DNA of 64,000 nt from Streptacidiphilus jiangxiensis. GTDB taxonomy: Bacteria; Actinomycetota; Actinomycetes; Streptomycetales; Streptomycetaceae. Within the stretch, counting starts at the first letter, position 1. Every line of letters begins with the position of its first letter. The stretch is from assembly GCF_900109465.1 (NCBI RefSeq), contig NZ_FOAZ01000007.1, forward strand, positions 162,840-226,839. Reading direction: 5' to 3'. Under the pieces are notes generated by a model. It searched no databases, was not told where the DNA came from, and saw only the letters and a list, made by a program, of their open reading frames with translations. A program made the translations under genes and the position numbers. This document shows, one piece after another, positions 32,377 through 41,652 of this stretch.

Positions 32377-33930
32377 ATGCCCAGACGCAGAACCGCCACC
32401 GTCCTGACCGCCTGCGCGCTGCTCGCCGCGCCGCTGACCGCCTGCAACGGCTCGTCGACGGGAGGCGGCGGCACGAACGGCGACACGCTCACCCTGGTCT
32501 CGGCCGCCGCCCCGGCCAGCCTCGACCCCGCCAAGGCCAACGTCGGATCGGACAACTGGTTCGTCAACCTCACCTACGACTCCCTGCTGCGCATGGGACC
32601 GGGCGGAACCGTAACCCCCGACCTCGCCACCGCCTGGGGCTACACCGGCTCCGGGAACCGGGAGTTCTCCCTCACGCTGCGCGCCGGTGTCCGCTTCGCC
32701 GACGGCACGCCCGTCACCGCCCAGGCCGTGGCCGCCTCGCTGAACTACGCCCGCACCCATGGGCTCAACCAGTCCTGGGACTCCGCGATCGACTCCGTCA
32801 CGGCGACCGGTCCGCTCACCGTCCGCATCCACTGCTCCTCGCCGCACCCGGACCTGCCCCAGCTGCTGAGTCAGGTCCTGCTGGTCGGCTCCGTGATCAG
32901 CCCCAGCGGCCTCGCCCACCAGGAGGACCTGGGCACCGCCTCCTACGGCGCCGGCCCGTACGTCCTCGACGTCGCCCACACGGTCTCGGGCGATCACTAC
33001 ACCTACACTCCGAACCCGAACTACTGGGACAAGAGCAAGATCCACTGGAAGCGGGTCGTGATCAAGGTGATCGCCAATCCGACCTCCGCCCTCCAAGCCG
33101 TCGAGACCGGTCAGGCCGACGTCCTCGGCATCAACTCCGGGCAGGTCGCCACCGCCAAGGGCAGCGGACTCGCCGTGACGATGTCCCCGGCCGCCTTCGT
33201 CGGCGTCAACCTCGTCGACCGCGCCGGCGTGCTCGCGCCGCCGCTCAAGGACGTCCGCGTCCGGCAGGCCCTCAACTACGCCGTCGACCGCGCCGCGATC
33301 ACGAAGGCCGTCGTCCAGCAGTACGGGCAACCGACCGACGAGATCAGCCTGCCGGGCCTGGACGGCTACGCCTCCGACGCCGACAACCACTACCCCTACG
33401 ACCCCGCCCGGGCCAAGCAACTGCTGGCCGCGGCGGGATACCCCGACGGCTTCGCACTCACGATGGAGACCCAGGGCTTCCTCGGCATCGACCTGGTCAC
33501 GCAGGCCGTCGTCGCCGAGTGGAGGAAGATCGGTGTCACGGTGAACATCACCACCGACAGCAGCATCGGCCAGTGGCTGGGCAACGCCACGTCCAAGCGC
33601 TTCCCCGTCCTCGGCTTCGGCTACGGCGGTGCGAGCACCTACCTGCTCTCCCTGGACTGGATGCTCCCGCACCCCACCGCCTTCAACCCCTTCGCCTCCC
33701 AGGATCCCCAGCTCACCAGCATGCTCGCTGCCGCGGCCGCCGCCCCCGCCGCGCAGGCCCCGGCTCTGGACCAGAACGTGATGCGCTACGTCGTCGACCA
33801 GGCATGGTTCGTCTCCGTGCTGCGCATGGAAGGCATCTACGCCTTCAACTCCCACAAGATCAGCGGCTTCTCCGCAGGCGTCAGCTACATCCCCGACATC
33901 GCCTGGAACACCGTCCCGGCGAAGTCCTGA
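32377..33930 (+). CDS. ABC transporter substrate-binding lipoprotein (family 5)
   Basis: A 517-residue extracellular solute-binding protein of the DppA/OppA type completes the importer. ATG 32377 is followed by a lipoprotein signal: ACALLAAPLTAC, with Cys as lipid anchor, and a Gly/Ser linker. The family signature AAPASLDPAKANVGSDNWFVNLTYDSLLR starts the mature protein. TLRAGVRFADGTPVTAQAV and the late YPDGFALTMET are also typical. Its ligand decides the substrate of the whole operon, but sequence gives no ligand. Expression is probably controlled by operators D and E through the operon promoter. Confidence 0.9.
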   Translation: MPRRRTATVLTACALLAAPLTACNGSSTGGGGTNGDTLTLVSAAAPASLDPAKANVGSDNWFVNLTYDSLLRMGPGGTVTPDLATAWGYTGSGNREFSLTLRAGVRFADGTPVTAQAVAASLNYARTHGLNQSWDSAIDSVTATGPLTVRIHCSSPHPDLPQLLSQVLLVGSVISPSGLAHQEDLGTASYGAGPYVLDVAHTVSGDHYTYTPNPNYWDKSKIHWKRVVIKVIANPTSALQAVETGQADVLGINSGQVATAKGSGLAVTMSPAAFVGVNLVDRAGVLAPPLKDVRVRQALNYAVDRAAITKAVVQQYGQPTDEISLPGLDGYASDADNHYPYDPARAKQLLAAAGYPDGFALTMETQGFLGIDLVTQAVVAEWRKIGVTVNITTDSSIGQWLGNATSKRFPVLGFGYGGASTYLLSLDWMLPHPTAFNPFASQDPQLTSMLAAAAAAPAAQAPALDQNVMRYVVDQAWFVSVLRMEGIYAFNSHKISGFSAGVSYIPDIAWNTVPAKS

Positions 33931-34012
33931 AGCATCCTGCCGCCAGGCCGGCGGGTGAAGGTCGCTCGGGCTTGCACGCGGCCGGTCGTGCAGGCCCACC
34001 TGGCGCAGCAGG

Positions 34013-34150
34013 TCAGGCCTGCTTTTGATGACGGATGAGCCGCCGAGTTCCGACCACGCCCCGTTCGAAGGCGCCCAGCACGCAGACTCCCGCCACGATC
34101 GCCCCAATGGGGAGCAGCAACGTGCCCCCGCTGAGCTGGCTGGCGAACAA
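34013..34150 (-). pseudogene. Possible remnant of a membrane protein C-terminus
   Basis: The minus strand encodes about 45 residues ending at a TGA: FASQLSGGTLLLPIGAIVAG, then VCVLGAFERGVVGTRRL and a basic end. It has one clear hydrophobic segment and no proper start before an upstream stop. It looks like the tail of a lost membrane protein, near the IS5-type remnant. A genuine small protein starting at TTG 34150 is possible but less likely. The remainder of the 370-base gap 33931-34299 holds a weak hairpin after the ABC operon (about 33936-33955) and nothing else I can identify. Confidence 0.3.
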
Positions 34151-34299
34151 CGCGTGACCCGGCCGGGCTGACGAGCACTGCTACCGTCCGGCCGGGGACA
34201 AGGTGGTTTCGACCGCGAGTACGTGACGCGTGAGCATGCGAGCTCGCCAGTCTGAGCCCCGGATCCGTGTCGTCCACGGTGAAGAACCGGTGGTGACGG

Positions 34300-34692
34300 C
34301 TATTCGTCCTCGAACGCGAAGGGTTCCACCTTCCACGGCTGCCCGGCATCGTCCCGGTAGGCGGCGAAGCCGGACCGCAGTCCTGCCGTCTCCGTGATGG
34401 CGGGGTCCATCTCGGCGACGTGGGCAAGGCAGTAGATTCCGCACGCGTCCGGGATGTTGGGGTCGTTGATCCCGTCACCGACCAGCCAGTCCCCGTCCGG
34501 GTCGTGGATCACGACCAGTGCGGGCAGTTCGCCGTTGGCGACGGTTCGCCGCACCACCGCCCCGAGATTCGGTGGGAACGTCAGGCCGGTGCCGAGCATC
34601 TCCGCTGCGAGTTCGTGATCCACAACCGGGAGTCTGTCACGGTCCGGCCTCGGCGCGGATGAGGGACGTCCGGATCCGCACAGGAGTTCCAT
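34300..34692 (-). CDS. DUF2185-like hypothetical protein
   Basis: The 130-residue protein resembles the DUF2185 (Imm33-type) fold, seen in single-domain proteins that are sometimes immunity proteins. The typical stretch is DPDGDWLVGDGIND, then CGIYCLAHVAEMDPAI, then GFAAYRDDAGQPWKVEPF. The first ~20 residues overlap the transposase remnant on the other strand and look unnatural, so the true start is probably GTG 34623 or ATG 34599 and the N-terminus may have been disrupted. No toxin gene is adjacent. Assignment rests on pattern similarity only. Confidence 0.5.
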   Translation of the reverse strand: MELLCGSGRPSSAPRPDRDRLPVVDHELAAEMLGTGLTFPPNLGAVVRRTVANGELPALVVIHDPDGDWLVGDGINDPNIPDACGIYCLAHVAEMDPAITETAGLRSGFAAYRDDAGQPWKVEPFAFEDE

Positions 34693-34767
34693 GGCGGGAT
34701 CTGCCGGACCGGTTCGGAGGCTGGAAGACAGTCCATGAGCGTCATCGCAGGTGGTCGGTTTTCGGTT
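34659..34767 (+). mobile_element. IS5-family transposase remnant
   Basis: About 36 codons match the N-terminal domain of IS5-family DDE transposases: VRIRTGVPWRDLPDRFGGW followed by KTVHERHRRWSVFG. The rest of the transposase is missing and the frame runs into the next gene. It lies exactly between two small hypothetical genes and overlaps the start region of one, consistent with an old insertion followed by deletion. No inverted terminal repeats are visible. Confidence 0.6.
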
Positions 34768-34802
34768 TGACCTCCTGCCTGGTCGGATGGTCTGGTCAGG
34801 GC

Positions 34803-35162
34803 ATGGAAACCAGCACGACGGGTGATCGAATACCTGCAGAAGCGGTCCAGATCCTCGAGGCTCTGCTCAACAGCGACGAACCGGTCCATCGGGCCCTGCT
34901 CGCGCAGATTCCCCACCTGCGCGTCACCGGCCGCTGCACGTGTTCCTGCGCGAGCATCGACTTCGGCCTGGACAGGTCACTGGTGCCGGCCGCGGCCCCG
35001 AGCGGCAATCCTGTTGCCGAAGCAACGGTGGTCGACGCCGATGGAGAGCCCGTTGGTGGGGTGTTGGTCTTCGCCTACGACGGCTACCTGTCCAACCTGG
35101 AGGTCTACGCCTGGGGCGATGACCAGATCTCCCATCTCCCATCGCCGGACCGGCTCCATTGA
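34803..35162 (+). CDS. Hypothetical protein with CxCxC motif, 119 aa
   Basis: This is a small acidic protein of unrecognised family starting at ATG 34803, just downstream of the transposase remnant. Notable is VTGRCTCSCASIDFGL, three closely spaced cysteines that could bind a metal, and a C-terminal beta-rich part (VVDADGEPVGGVLVFAYDGYLSNLEVYAWGDDQI). The second half reads like a known type of small actinomycete protein without assigned function. The frame is open upstream, but that part is transposase sequence. Confidence 0.55.
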   Translation: METSTTGDRIPAEAVQILEALLNSDEPVHRALLAQIPHLRVTGRCTCSCASIDFGLDRSLVPAAAPSGNPVAEATVVDADGEPVGGVLVFAYDGYLSNLEVYAWGDDQISHLPSPDRLH

Positions 35163-35434
35163 TGCGCATGGTCGCGGCCACGAGAGAGACTTCCTCGGCG
35201 CACCGACGTATGCCATGCTCCCCGGAGTTCGCGACGATGATCTTTGGAGGATGCATGGCGGGCGAAGGGATGCTGACTGCAGAGTCCCGGAACCAGACGA
35301 AGGAGCTGATGCAGGGACTCAACGTGCCGGAGTCGGCTTCGTTGTAGACGCGAACCAGATCACTCGGGATCAAGGCGGAGCGCCTTGCCGGCGCGATCCG
35401 GCTGCGGACGGCATCGGCACGCGTCAGGAGGCGA

Positions 35435-36475
35435 TCAGCCGAGCTCCCAGAGCGTCAGCCGACCGCTCTCGTCGACGGTGGTCCAGGTGCCGTCGCCGCG
35501 CAGCTGAGGCTCGGAGGGAAGACGGCCCAGGACCGCTCCGCTGGGGAGGTCGACGACGTACGGGATGCTCCACTCGTCGTCCTCGGTCTCTCCGGCGATG
35601 GTGATCACCGCAGTGGTGGCATTGAGGTAGCCCCCGCTCCACGCGACATGGGAGTCTTCGCCGTCCTGGTCACCGGCGTTCGCGTCCCCCGCGGCTCCCG
35701 CCTGGGCGAGGAAGCGGTCGACGGCGAAGCTGCACAGCTCGGTGCCGTCCGGGAAGCTGTGGAAGACGGCGTCCTCCTCTCCGTGTCCGACGGTCATGAA
35801 CTCGAGACCGTCGGGGGAGAGATCGATGAGGCAACGGTCGTCCCACGGATAGGCGTGCACACTGATCGCCTCGCCCTGAAGGCGGCCGAAGAAGAGGTAG
35901 ACGCCGTCCTGGCCCTCGCCGACGTCGAGGAGCATGTGATGGCCGTCGGGGTGAGCCACCTGGAGCGCGCCCTGGCCGACCGTGGGCAGGGCGTGCTCGG
36001 CAAGCACCCGTCCGTCGGCGGCGTCCACGACCAGCCAGCGGTCTCCGCCGTCACCTCGGCCGAGCATGGCGTCCGGACGGAAGATCCATACCTGCGCGCC
36101 GTCGCGGGAGAAGGCGCAGTTCGCGAGCCCGATGGAGGAGTGAGCCGGCGCAGGGAAGGGGATCCGCCAGGCCACCGCGCCGTCGGCGTCCACCCGCAGG
36201 GCCTCCCGCTGGGTGGCGACGACGACACAACTGGCGTCGGGCGCGAGAGCCGCGCCGTACGGGTCATGGGAACGGTCGCCCAGTCGGAACACGCCACGGG
36301 GTGAGACAGGCTCGTCATCGACAGCCGAGAAGTCCACCGCGAACAGCGTCCCCTCCGTCACCCAGGACACCGGGTTGCGCCCCGAAGGTACTGCCGAAGC
36401 TTCGGGGCGGGACGGTTCGGTTTCCCGTGTCAGCGGCTTGGTCGTGGCGATCGGTCGAACGGGCAGCGGCGTCAT
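35435..36475 (-). CDS. WD40/YncE-like beta-propeller protein, cytoplasmic
   Basis: The 346-residue protein has repeated Trp/Asp-rich strands such as AALAPDASCVVVATQREALRV, ALQVAHPDGHHMLLDVGEGQ, and CLIDLSPDGLEFMTVGHGE, which suggest a seven-bladed propeller. No signal peptide is visible. No catalytic motif or named family is recognised. It could be a binding or scaffold protein. The next gene on the same strand, 54 bases upstream of its start, encodes a second but exported propeller. Confidence 0.65.
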   Translation of the reverse strand: MTPLPVRPIATTKPLTRETEPSRPEASAVPSGRNPVSWVTEGTLFAVDFSAVDDEPVSPRGVFRLGDRSHDPYGAALAPDASCVVVATQREALRVDADGAVAWRIPFPAPAHSSIGLANCAFSRDGAQVWIFRPDAMLGRGDGGDRWLVVDAADGRVLAEHALPTVGQGALQVAHPDGHHMLLDVGEGQDGVYLFFGRLQGEAISVHAYPWDDRCLIDLSPDGLEFMTVGHGEEDAVFHSFPDGTELCSFAVDRFLAQAGAAGDANAGDQDGEDSHVAWSGGYLNATTAVITIAGETEDDEWSIPYVVDLPSGAVLGRLPSEPQLRGDGTWTTVDESGRLTLWELG

Positions 36476-36529
36476 GGGAGCGAATGTATCGGGGTGCCCT
36501 GACAGCGCTGCCCGGGCGCCGACAGGAGA

Positions 36530-37663
36530 TCAGGGGCGTTCGAGCACGTCGAGTTGGTTGGTGGCGTCGTCGACGAAGTAGACCTTGTGCTGGTCGCCGT
36601 CGACGGCCAGCCCGAAAAGGGCGCCCGCGCCGGCCGGGCTGCCGCTGGAGTCGAGGGTGCGGACCGCGAGCTGACGCCCGCGCGCGGAGGTGTCGACGAG
36701 GTTTCCGTCAGCGCTGTTGACGGTGAGGATCTCGTCGCCCGGCGCGATCGCCAGGCCGAGCGGGCCGTTGAGTGCCCCGCCGATGGTGACGACGCGACCG
36801 GTGCCGGCGCTGTGGCGGCGGGTGGAGGCGTGCGGGATGGCGGTGATCCGGTTGCCGAGGGTGTCGGCGACGTAGAGGGTGTCGTCGCGACCGAGGCCCA
36901 CGCCGGTGGGGCCGATGACGAGTGCGTTCGGGTCGGTGCGCTCGGCGAAGCCGGAGCCGATCTCGGTGGTGGACAGCAGGGTCGGGGGCTGGTGGGTGTC
37001 CTGGGTGCACAGGGTCAGCCGCAGGACGGTGCCCTTGCGGACGACCTTCCCGCCTGCGCGGACGGTCCCGTTGAGGACGTTGGTGACGAACAGGTCGGTG
37101 GTGGCCCCGTGAGGTACGGCGGTCATGTCCCAGGGGCCGTTGATGCCGTGGCCTGCGATGGTCTCGCGGACGGAGCCGTGCTTGTCCAGGACGATCAGAC
37201 AGCCGGCCTTCGCGGTCGCAGCGGTTCCGTCGGTGGTGGGCAGACTGCCGACGACGACCCAGCCACCGGGAAGGACGGACAGTGCGGTGGTGAGTCCGAC
37301 GCCGCCGGGGCATGCGCCGGGCAGGTTGTGCGGGTCGATCTGCGAGAACAGGTCGGCCTCGCCGTCGGGATTGACCTGGACCAGGGTCGTGCCGGTGCCC
37401 TGCTGGCCGGAGGGCGGGACCTTGTTGTTGAAGTTGCTGACCAGGACGTCGCCGCGGCGCAGGTCACCTTCGGTGTGATCGATCAGTGCGGTGCCGTAGG
37501 GGTTGACGTCGCCGTTGCCCGGCACGGTCGAGGCAATCGTGCGCACGGTGTGGAGTGGACCGACGAACGGTCCGTGGGCGGCCTGGGCGGGTGCGGCGAG
37601 GGCGCCGACGGCCGTCAGGGTGACCAGTGGGCTCAGACAGGCAAGCAGTCCACGTCGTTTCAC
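36530..37663 (-). CDS. Secreted NHL-repeat-like propeller protein
   Basis: The 377-residue protein starts at GTG 37663, six bases after GGAGGAAG; an upstream in-frame ATG lacks a ribosome binding site and gives a long non-signal leader. The N-terminus KRRGLLACLSPLVTLTAVGALAAPAQAA is a signal peptide. Repeats such as GDVNPYGTALIDHTEGDLRRGDVLVSNF and GVGLGRDDTLYVADTLGNRITAIPHA, and GPLGLAIAPGDEILTVNSADGNLV show NHL-type blades. No enzyme function is assigned. A tiny C-terminal segment VYFVDDATNQLDVLERP completes the last blade. Confidence 0.78.
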   Translation of the reverse strand: MKRRGLLACLSPLVTLTAVGALAAPAQAAHGPFVGPLHTVRTIASTVPGNGDVNPYGTALIDHTEGDLRRGDVLVSNFNNKVPPSGQQGTGTTLVQVNPDGEADLFSQIDPHNLPGACPGGVGLTTALSVLPGGWVVVGSLPTTDGTAATAKAGCLIVLDKHGSVRETIAGHGINGPWDMTAVPHGATTDLFVTNVLNGTVRAGGKVVRKGTVLRLTLCTQDTHQPPTLLSTTEIGSGFAERTDPNALVIGPTGVGLGRDDTLYVADTLGNRITAIPHASTRRHSAGTGRVVTIGGALNGPLGLAIAPGDEILTVNSADGNLVDTSARGRQLAVRTLDSSGSPAGAGALFGLAVDGDQHKVYFVDDATNQLDVLERP

Positions 37664-37966
37664 GAGCTTCCTCCGTGACGTCCTGCGGTCCCCGTTGTCG
37701 GGGTGGTCGAACGCCACGCTAAGCACGCCCGCAGCCGCGGACGTGCTGGCGCGCGCCGCCGCCCCCGCGAAACCAGCCGGATGGCGCGATGTCAGTGCGG
37801 TGACAGACCGTCACCAGGCACCGGAGGCAGCCACGGTATGAGGGCCGCCCGCCGCACCATGAGAGGGGGAGAGGGCTCACTGCCTGTGCCGTCCCCCAGG
37901 TCAAGAGCTCGTAACACGATCGTGCGCGGTCGCGGTCGCGGCGACCGGAGTCCGTAGTCTTACGGC
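37664..37966. other. Divergent intergenic region
   Basis: This stretch of 303 bases separates two divergent genes. It holds the ribosome binding site of the minus-strand gene and a short CACGATCGTG palindrome at about 37914-37925. No coding signal or clear promoter is visible. Confidence 0.3.
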
Positions 37967-38371
37967 ATGGAGAAGGGGATCAACCGCGTGGAGGACGGCT
38001 GGGACGTCCGCTCGATGCGTGGGATTGGCATCGGCGAGGTGATCATCGGCAGTGCCCTGCGACTGCACACCGGTTCGAACAGGATCGAGGTTCACAGTCC
38101 TGCCGAACTGACGACGGAGAGCGAAACCCTGCTTGTTCACGCCTCCGGTCGGGTCAACCTTGACCGACTCCCGCAGTTGCTCGATCAGGTGGTCGCCGAG
38201 GTCCACGCAGCCGATTCGGGCAGTCTGCGCGTGCGCTTCGCCCATGGGTGGCGCTTGGACGTGCCCGTTTCTCCCAGCGCCTTCGGCTGGATCATCGGCC
38301 TGCGGGGCAGCTACTTCATCAGTTCGCTACCCGGTGGCGGAGTGAAAATGCCCGACCGGCCACAGGCTTGA
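37967..38371 (+). CDS. DUF6188-like hypothetical protein
   Basis: The 134-residue protein has alternating beta strands with RLHTGSNRIEVHSPAELTTESE and GSLRVRFAHGWRLDVPVSP, and ends with GSYFISSLPGGGVKMPD. The final SLPGGG motif and the general layout recall the DUF6188 group of small actinomycete proteins, an assignment from memory only. Function unknown. Start is ATG 37967. Confidence 0.55.
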   Translation: MEKGINRVEDGWDVRSMRGIGIGEVIIGSALRLHTGSNRIEVHSPAELTTESETLLVHASGRVNLDRLPQLLDQVVAEVHAADSGSLRVRFAHGWRLDVPVSPSAFGWIIGLRGSYFISSLPGGGVKMPDRPQA

Positions 38372-38550
38372 GTGGCGGCTCAGGCGGGCTGCGTTTTCCG
38401 GACTCTTGACGCTCAGGGTGCTCGAACATGCGGAGTCTTGACAGTTGTCGCTGACCGGCGGTTCGCTGATGGTGGAGGCGGCTTTATCGCGCGGGTGCCC
38501 GGCGGGCGCTCGTGGGGTCGGCTCGCCTCCCGGGGGGAGGGAACAGACGG

Positions 38551-39765
38551 ATGGCTGGTGTGGTGGAGCCGGAGCCGGTCGGGTATCCCGCGACGGCGCG
38601 GGGTTGTCCTTTCGATCCTTCGCCGGTTTACCGGGAGGCTGCCAGGGCGGGTCCGGTCAGCCCGGTCACGCGGTGGGACGGTTCGCAGGCCTGGTTGGTG
38701 ACCGGGCTCGCGGAGATCCGCACCGTCCTGCAGGACAATGAGAGTTTCAGCTCGGATCCCGGTAGGCCCGGCTTCCCGTTCGTCTCGGCCGACCTTCGGG
38801 AGTTCCTCACGTCGGGCGCCATGAGTTTCCTTTTCATGGATGATCCCGGGCATGCGCGGCTGCGGGGGATGGTGGCCGGTGATTTCACCGCCCGGCGGGT
38901 CAAGGCGATGCGGCCGCGCATCGAGCGGATCGTGGCAGAGGCCCTGGACGAGATGGTCGCCCAGGGTGCGCCCGCGGACCTGATCGCCTCGTTCGCGCTG
39001 GTGGTGCCGTCCCGGGTGATCTGTGAACTGCTCGGTGTCCCCTACGGCGACCGTGCCTTCTTCCAGCGGCAGACCGACATCATGTGCAGCAATCTCTCCG
39101 GGCCCGAACAGAGCGGCGCGGCCATGATGGCCCTGTCCCACTACATGGCCGGAATCATCGGGCAGGGGATGCACGAGAGTGACGACAGTCTGCTCGGCAG
39201 GCTGGCCGCCCGGGTCACCCGCGGCGAACTGACCACCGTTGAAGCCACCGCCATGAGCATGCTGCTGATGCTCGCGGGATACGAGACCACCGCCGGGGCG
39301 ATCGGGCTCGGCGTCCTGGCGCTGCTGCAGCACCCGCGACAGCTGGCCCTGCTGAAGGCCGATCCAGCCCTGGCCAAGGGCGCGGTGGAGGAACTCCTGC
39401 GCTACGTCGGTGTTTCCCAGGTGGGATCCCTCCGGGTGGCGGTGGCGGACACCCTCGTCGGCGGCACGCTCCTCGCCGCGGGGCAGGGCGTGATCTGCAT
39501 GCTGCCGGTCGCGGACCGGGACGAAGAACTGTTCCCCGACGCCGACCGCCTGGACATCACCCGCCCTCCGGGACAGAACCTGGCCTTCTCGTACGGCGTC
39601 CACCATTGCCTCGGCGCCGAACTCGCCCGGGCGGAACTGCAGATCGCCCTGCCCGCACTCCTGCGCCGCCTGCCCGCACTCCGCCTCGCCGTCCCCGCCG
39701 ACCAGATCCGCTACAAGTACGAGGGGGATCTCTACGGCCTGCACGAGTTGCCGGTGGCCTGGTAA
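38551..39765 (+). CDS. Cytochrome P450 (orphan)
   Basis: A 404-residue class I bacterial P450 starts at ATG 38551 after a GGGAGGG sequence; earlier in-frame starts are upstream of the fold. I-helix is LAGYETTAGA, the K-helix EELLRYV (ExxR intact), and the haem loop FSYGVHHCLG. In size and motif it resembles CYP105/CYP107-type enzymes, which hydroxylate polyketides, terpenes or xenobiotics. No ferredoxin, cyclase or regulator is adjacent, so substrate is unknown. Confidence 0.9.
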   Translation: MAGVVEPEPVGYPATARGCPFDPSPVYREAARAGPVSPVTRWDGSQAWLVTGLAEIRTVLQDNESFSSDPGRPGFPFVSADLREFLTSGAMSFLFMDDPGHARLRGMVAGDFTARRVKAMRPRIERIVAEALDEMVAQGAPADLIASFALVVPSRVICELLGVPYGDRAFFQRQTDIMCSNLSGPEQSGAAMMALSHYMAGIIGQGMHESDDSLLGRLAARVTRGELTTVEATAMSMLLMLAGYETTAGAIGLGVLALLQHPRQLALLKADPALAKGAVEELLRYVGVSQVGSLRVAVADTLVGGTLLAAGQGVICMLPVADRDEELFPDADRLDITRPPGQNLAFSYGVHHCLGAELARAELQIALPALLRRLPALRLAVPADQIRYKYEGDLYGLHELPVAW

Positions 39766-39864
39766 GGCAGCGGGATGGCCCGGAGGTGAGGACAGTGCCG
39801 GGGCCGCCACCACAGGCCTGGCGGCATCACCGCACCCGCCGCGCATCCCGTATCGAGCGGATAT

Positions 39865-40110
39865 GTGATCGCCGATGATGCCGAGGCCTGGAAGGCTGCG
39901 CTGCATCGTGACGCCGCACGCTGGCCCGGCGCCCCCGGAGCCTTGCACGCCCTTCCCTCGGTCGAGAACGCCCCCTCGAACGCCCTCTGCAACCGCCTCG
40001 GGTTCACCTTCGTCGACGCCTGCGACTTCGAATACCCCGCAGGCAGCGGCACTCTGATGCGCAGCAACAACTGGCGCCTCGACCTTGCCGACCACTCCTC
40101 GCCGAGATTC
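39865..40110 (+). pseudogene. Truncated GNAT acetyltransferase remnant
   Basis: A short frame has the hallmark C-terminal piece of GNAT acetyltransferases: ENAPSNALCNRLGFTFVDAC, then DFEYP and NNWRLDL. The acetyl-CoA-binding motif A and the N-terminal half are missing, and the preceding residues do not look like GNAT sequence. It is probably a decayed gene fragment. Confidence 0.5.
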
Positions 40111-40157
40111 TCACGCACCCGTGATCGATGGCGGCGGGGCTGGTGCAGACTCCTGTC

Positions 40158-40451
40158 ATGGCGCACTCGCAGAAGCACATGTACGAGATGGTCGACGTCC
40201 TCGTCGCGGCAGGCAACAGCTTCCGTCCACGGCCACAGGGCCTGGGCTCAGACCCGTTCTGGCTGACTGCGGGCAACCCGCGCTGCTATCTGGAAGCACC
40301 CATCGACTTCGCCGTAGCCAGGGCTGTGCCTGGTCAGCCAGTGGATCTCGCGCTTGTCGAGGACAACGACCTGATCTTCTGCAAGCTGTGCTGGACGGCG
40401 ATCCAGGGGCCGACGCACCGCGTCGAGACGGTGTGGAATCACCCGCGCTGA
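40158..40451 (+). CDS. Hypothetical protein, 97 aa
   Basis: I do not recognise this small protein. The start ATG 40158 (MAHSQKHMYEMVDVLVAAG) is chosen over 40128 because the longer version adds an unconserved-looking leader. It contains two Cys at CKLCW near the C-terminus and a mixed alpha/beta look. No signal peptide. The gene may be real, but codon support is only moderate. Confidence 0.45.
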   Translation: MAHSQKHMYEMVDVLVAAGNSFRPRPQGLGSDPFWLTAGNPRCYLEAPIDFAVARAVPGQPVDLALVEDNDLIFCKLCWTAIQGPTHRVETVWNHPR

Positions 40452-40557
40452 GGTGACCGAACGGCGTCGGCTCGTGCGCCGGAGGCATCACGGACTTCCG
40501 GTCGGAGCCAGATTGGGGCAGCGTCATCAGGGGCGTGGCTGAGGCGCCGACGCGGGA

Positions 40558-41652
40558 CTACCGGCACAGCGTCTGGATCAGCTGGATGGCGTTGTTGGCG
40601 AATCCGCCCCGGTTCCAGGACTGGTCCACCGGCTGCTGTCGACCCTCGGCGTCCTGGGCGCGGGCCGTGAGCCGGTAGTGCCCGGGCGTCGCCTGCCAGG
40701 TGAAGTCGAAACGTCGCCATGCCCACCGGTGGCCGGTGTCCGACTCGAGCCGCGCCGTGTGCCAGTGCTCGCCGCCATCGAGGCTGACCTCGACCCGTTG
40801 GATGGGTGCGTGGCCGGACCAGGCCCGGCCCGTCAGCGTGACGGCCCCGGCGTCCACGATCCGTGCCCGCGTCATGAAGTCCGGGAACCCCGGCGGCATG
40901 AGAAGGGCCCGGGGCTGGATGCGGGTGACCGGCCTGCCCGGGTCGTCGGTGTTCTCGCGCAGCCGGTACGCGTGGTGCTGGAATCCGTCGAACGGCGCGT
41001 CCACCACGTGGATGGACCGGAGCCACTTCACCTGCGCCATGCCGTACCAACCCGGCACCACGAGCCGCACGGGGAATCCGTGCTGTGGCGGGAGGGCGCT
41101 GCCGTTCATCTCGTAGGCCAGGATGACCTCCGGCCTCAACGCGTCGTCGAGGGCGAGCGCGCGCTGATAGTCCTGCTCGACACCCCGCTCGACCCCGTGG
41201 TCCGCGCCTGTGAAGACGACGTCGACGGCCGACGGGTCAACCCCGGCCTCGTCGAGGACGTCACGGAGCGGCACGCCGGTCCAGTCTGCGGTGCCGACCG
41301 CCTCCACCAGCCAGGGCTGGCTGATCGGGCGCGGTGAGAGCCTGGCCCGGCCGTTCCCGGCGCATTCCATGGTGACCCGCACGGTCGTCGGTCGGCGGTG
41401 CCGTAGCCAGGCAAGGTCCAGGGCCAGTGGCCGTGCCACGGAGCCACTCACCGACAGCTGCCAGGTATCGGCCCGCGTGGCGGGGATGTCGTAGTGGGTG
41501 AGGAGGTAGTGCAGGCCGACAGGCGTGACGTCGTGGCGCAGGACCTCCAGCGGCATCGCGTGGTTGCGGGCGGCGAGCGCGAGCTCGTCGAGGGTGATCC
41601 CCTCGGTGTCCTCCGCAACCCGGCCCGGTGTGCTCACGCTGTCGATCGACAC
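40558..41652 (-). CDS. Sulfite oxidase-family molybdopterin-dependent oxidoreductase
   Basis: This 364-residue molybdoenzyme starts at GTG 41652 with GAGGAG eight bases upstream; an earlier start would add a Pro-rich leader. The Mo-pterin domain has VTMECAGNGRA, its Cys being the expected molybdenum ligand, then VGTADWTGVPLRDVL and YEMNGSALPPQHGFPVRLVVPGW. The C-terminal dimerisation domain (VEVSLDGGEHWHTARL) is complete. There is no Tat or Sec signal, so it should be cytoplasmic. Related proteins oxidise sulfite or act on nitrate or methionine sulfoxide; the substrate is undecided. It has no heme domain and no adjacent electron-carrier gene. Confidence 0.88.
   Translation of the reverse strand: MSIDSVSTPGRVAEDTEGITLDELALAARNHAMPLEVLRHDVTPVGLHYLLTHYDIPATRADTWQLSVSGSVARPLALDLAWLRHRRPTTVRVTMECAGNGRARLSPRPISQPWLVEAVGTADWTGVPLRDVLDEAGVDPSAVDVVFTGADHGVERGVEQDYQRALALDDALRPEVILAYEMNGSALPPQHGFPVRLVVPGWYGMAQVKWLRSIHVVDAPFDGFQHHAYRLRENTDDPGRPVTRIQPRALLMPPGFPDFMTRARIVDAGAVTLTGRAWSGHAPIQRVEVSLDGGEHWHTARLESDTGHRWAWRRFDFTWQATPGHYRLTARAQDAEGRQQPVDQSWNRGGFANNAIQLIQTLCR

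Noticed and set aside
34933-34942. TGCACGTGTT inside the 34803-35162 gene, similar to the palindrome core
   Set aside because: The site is coding and lacks the outer TTA/TAA matches, so it is probably chance.
35159-35347. 62-residue plus-strand open frame after the CxCxC gene
   Set aside because: No ribosome binding site, no family and unusual composition; probably noise.
36554-37678. Long plus-strand open frame opposite the secreted propeller
   Set aside because: It mirrors a gene with a signal peptide and repeats on the other strand; the plus-strand protein is Gly/Val/Asp-rich with no homology features.
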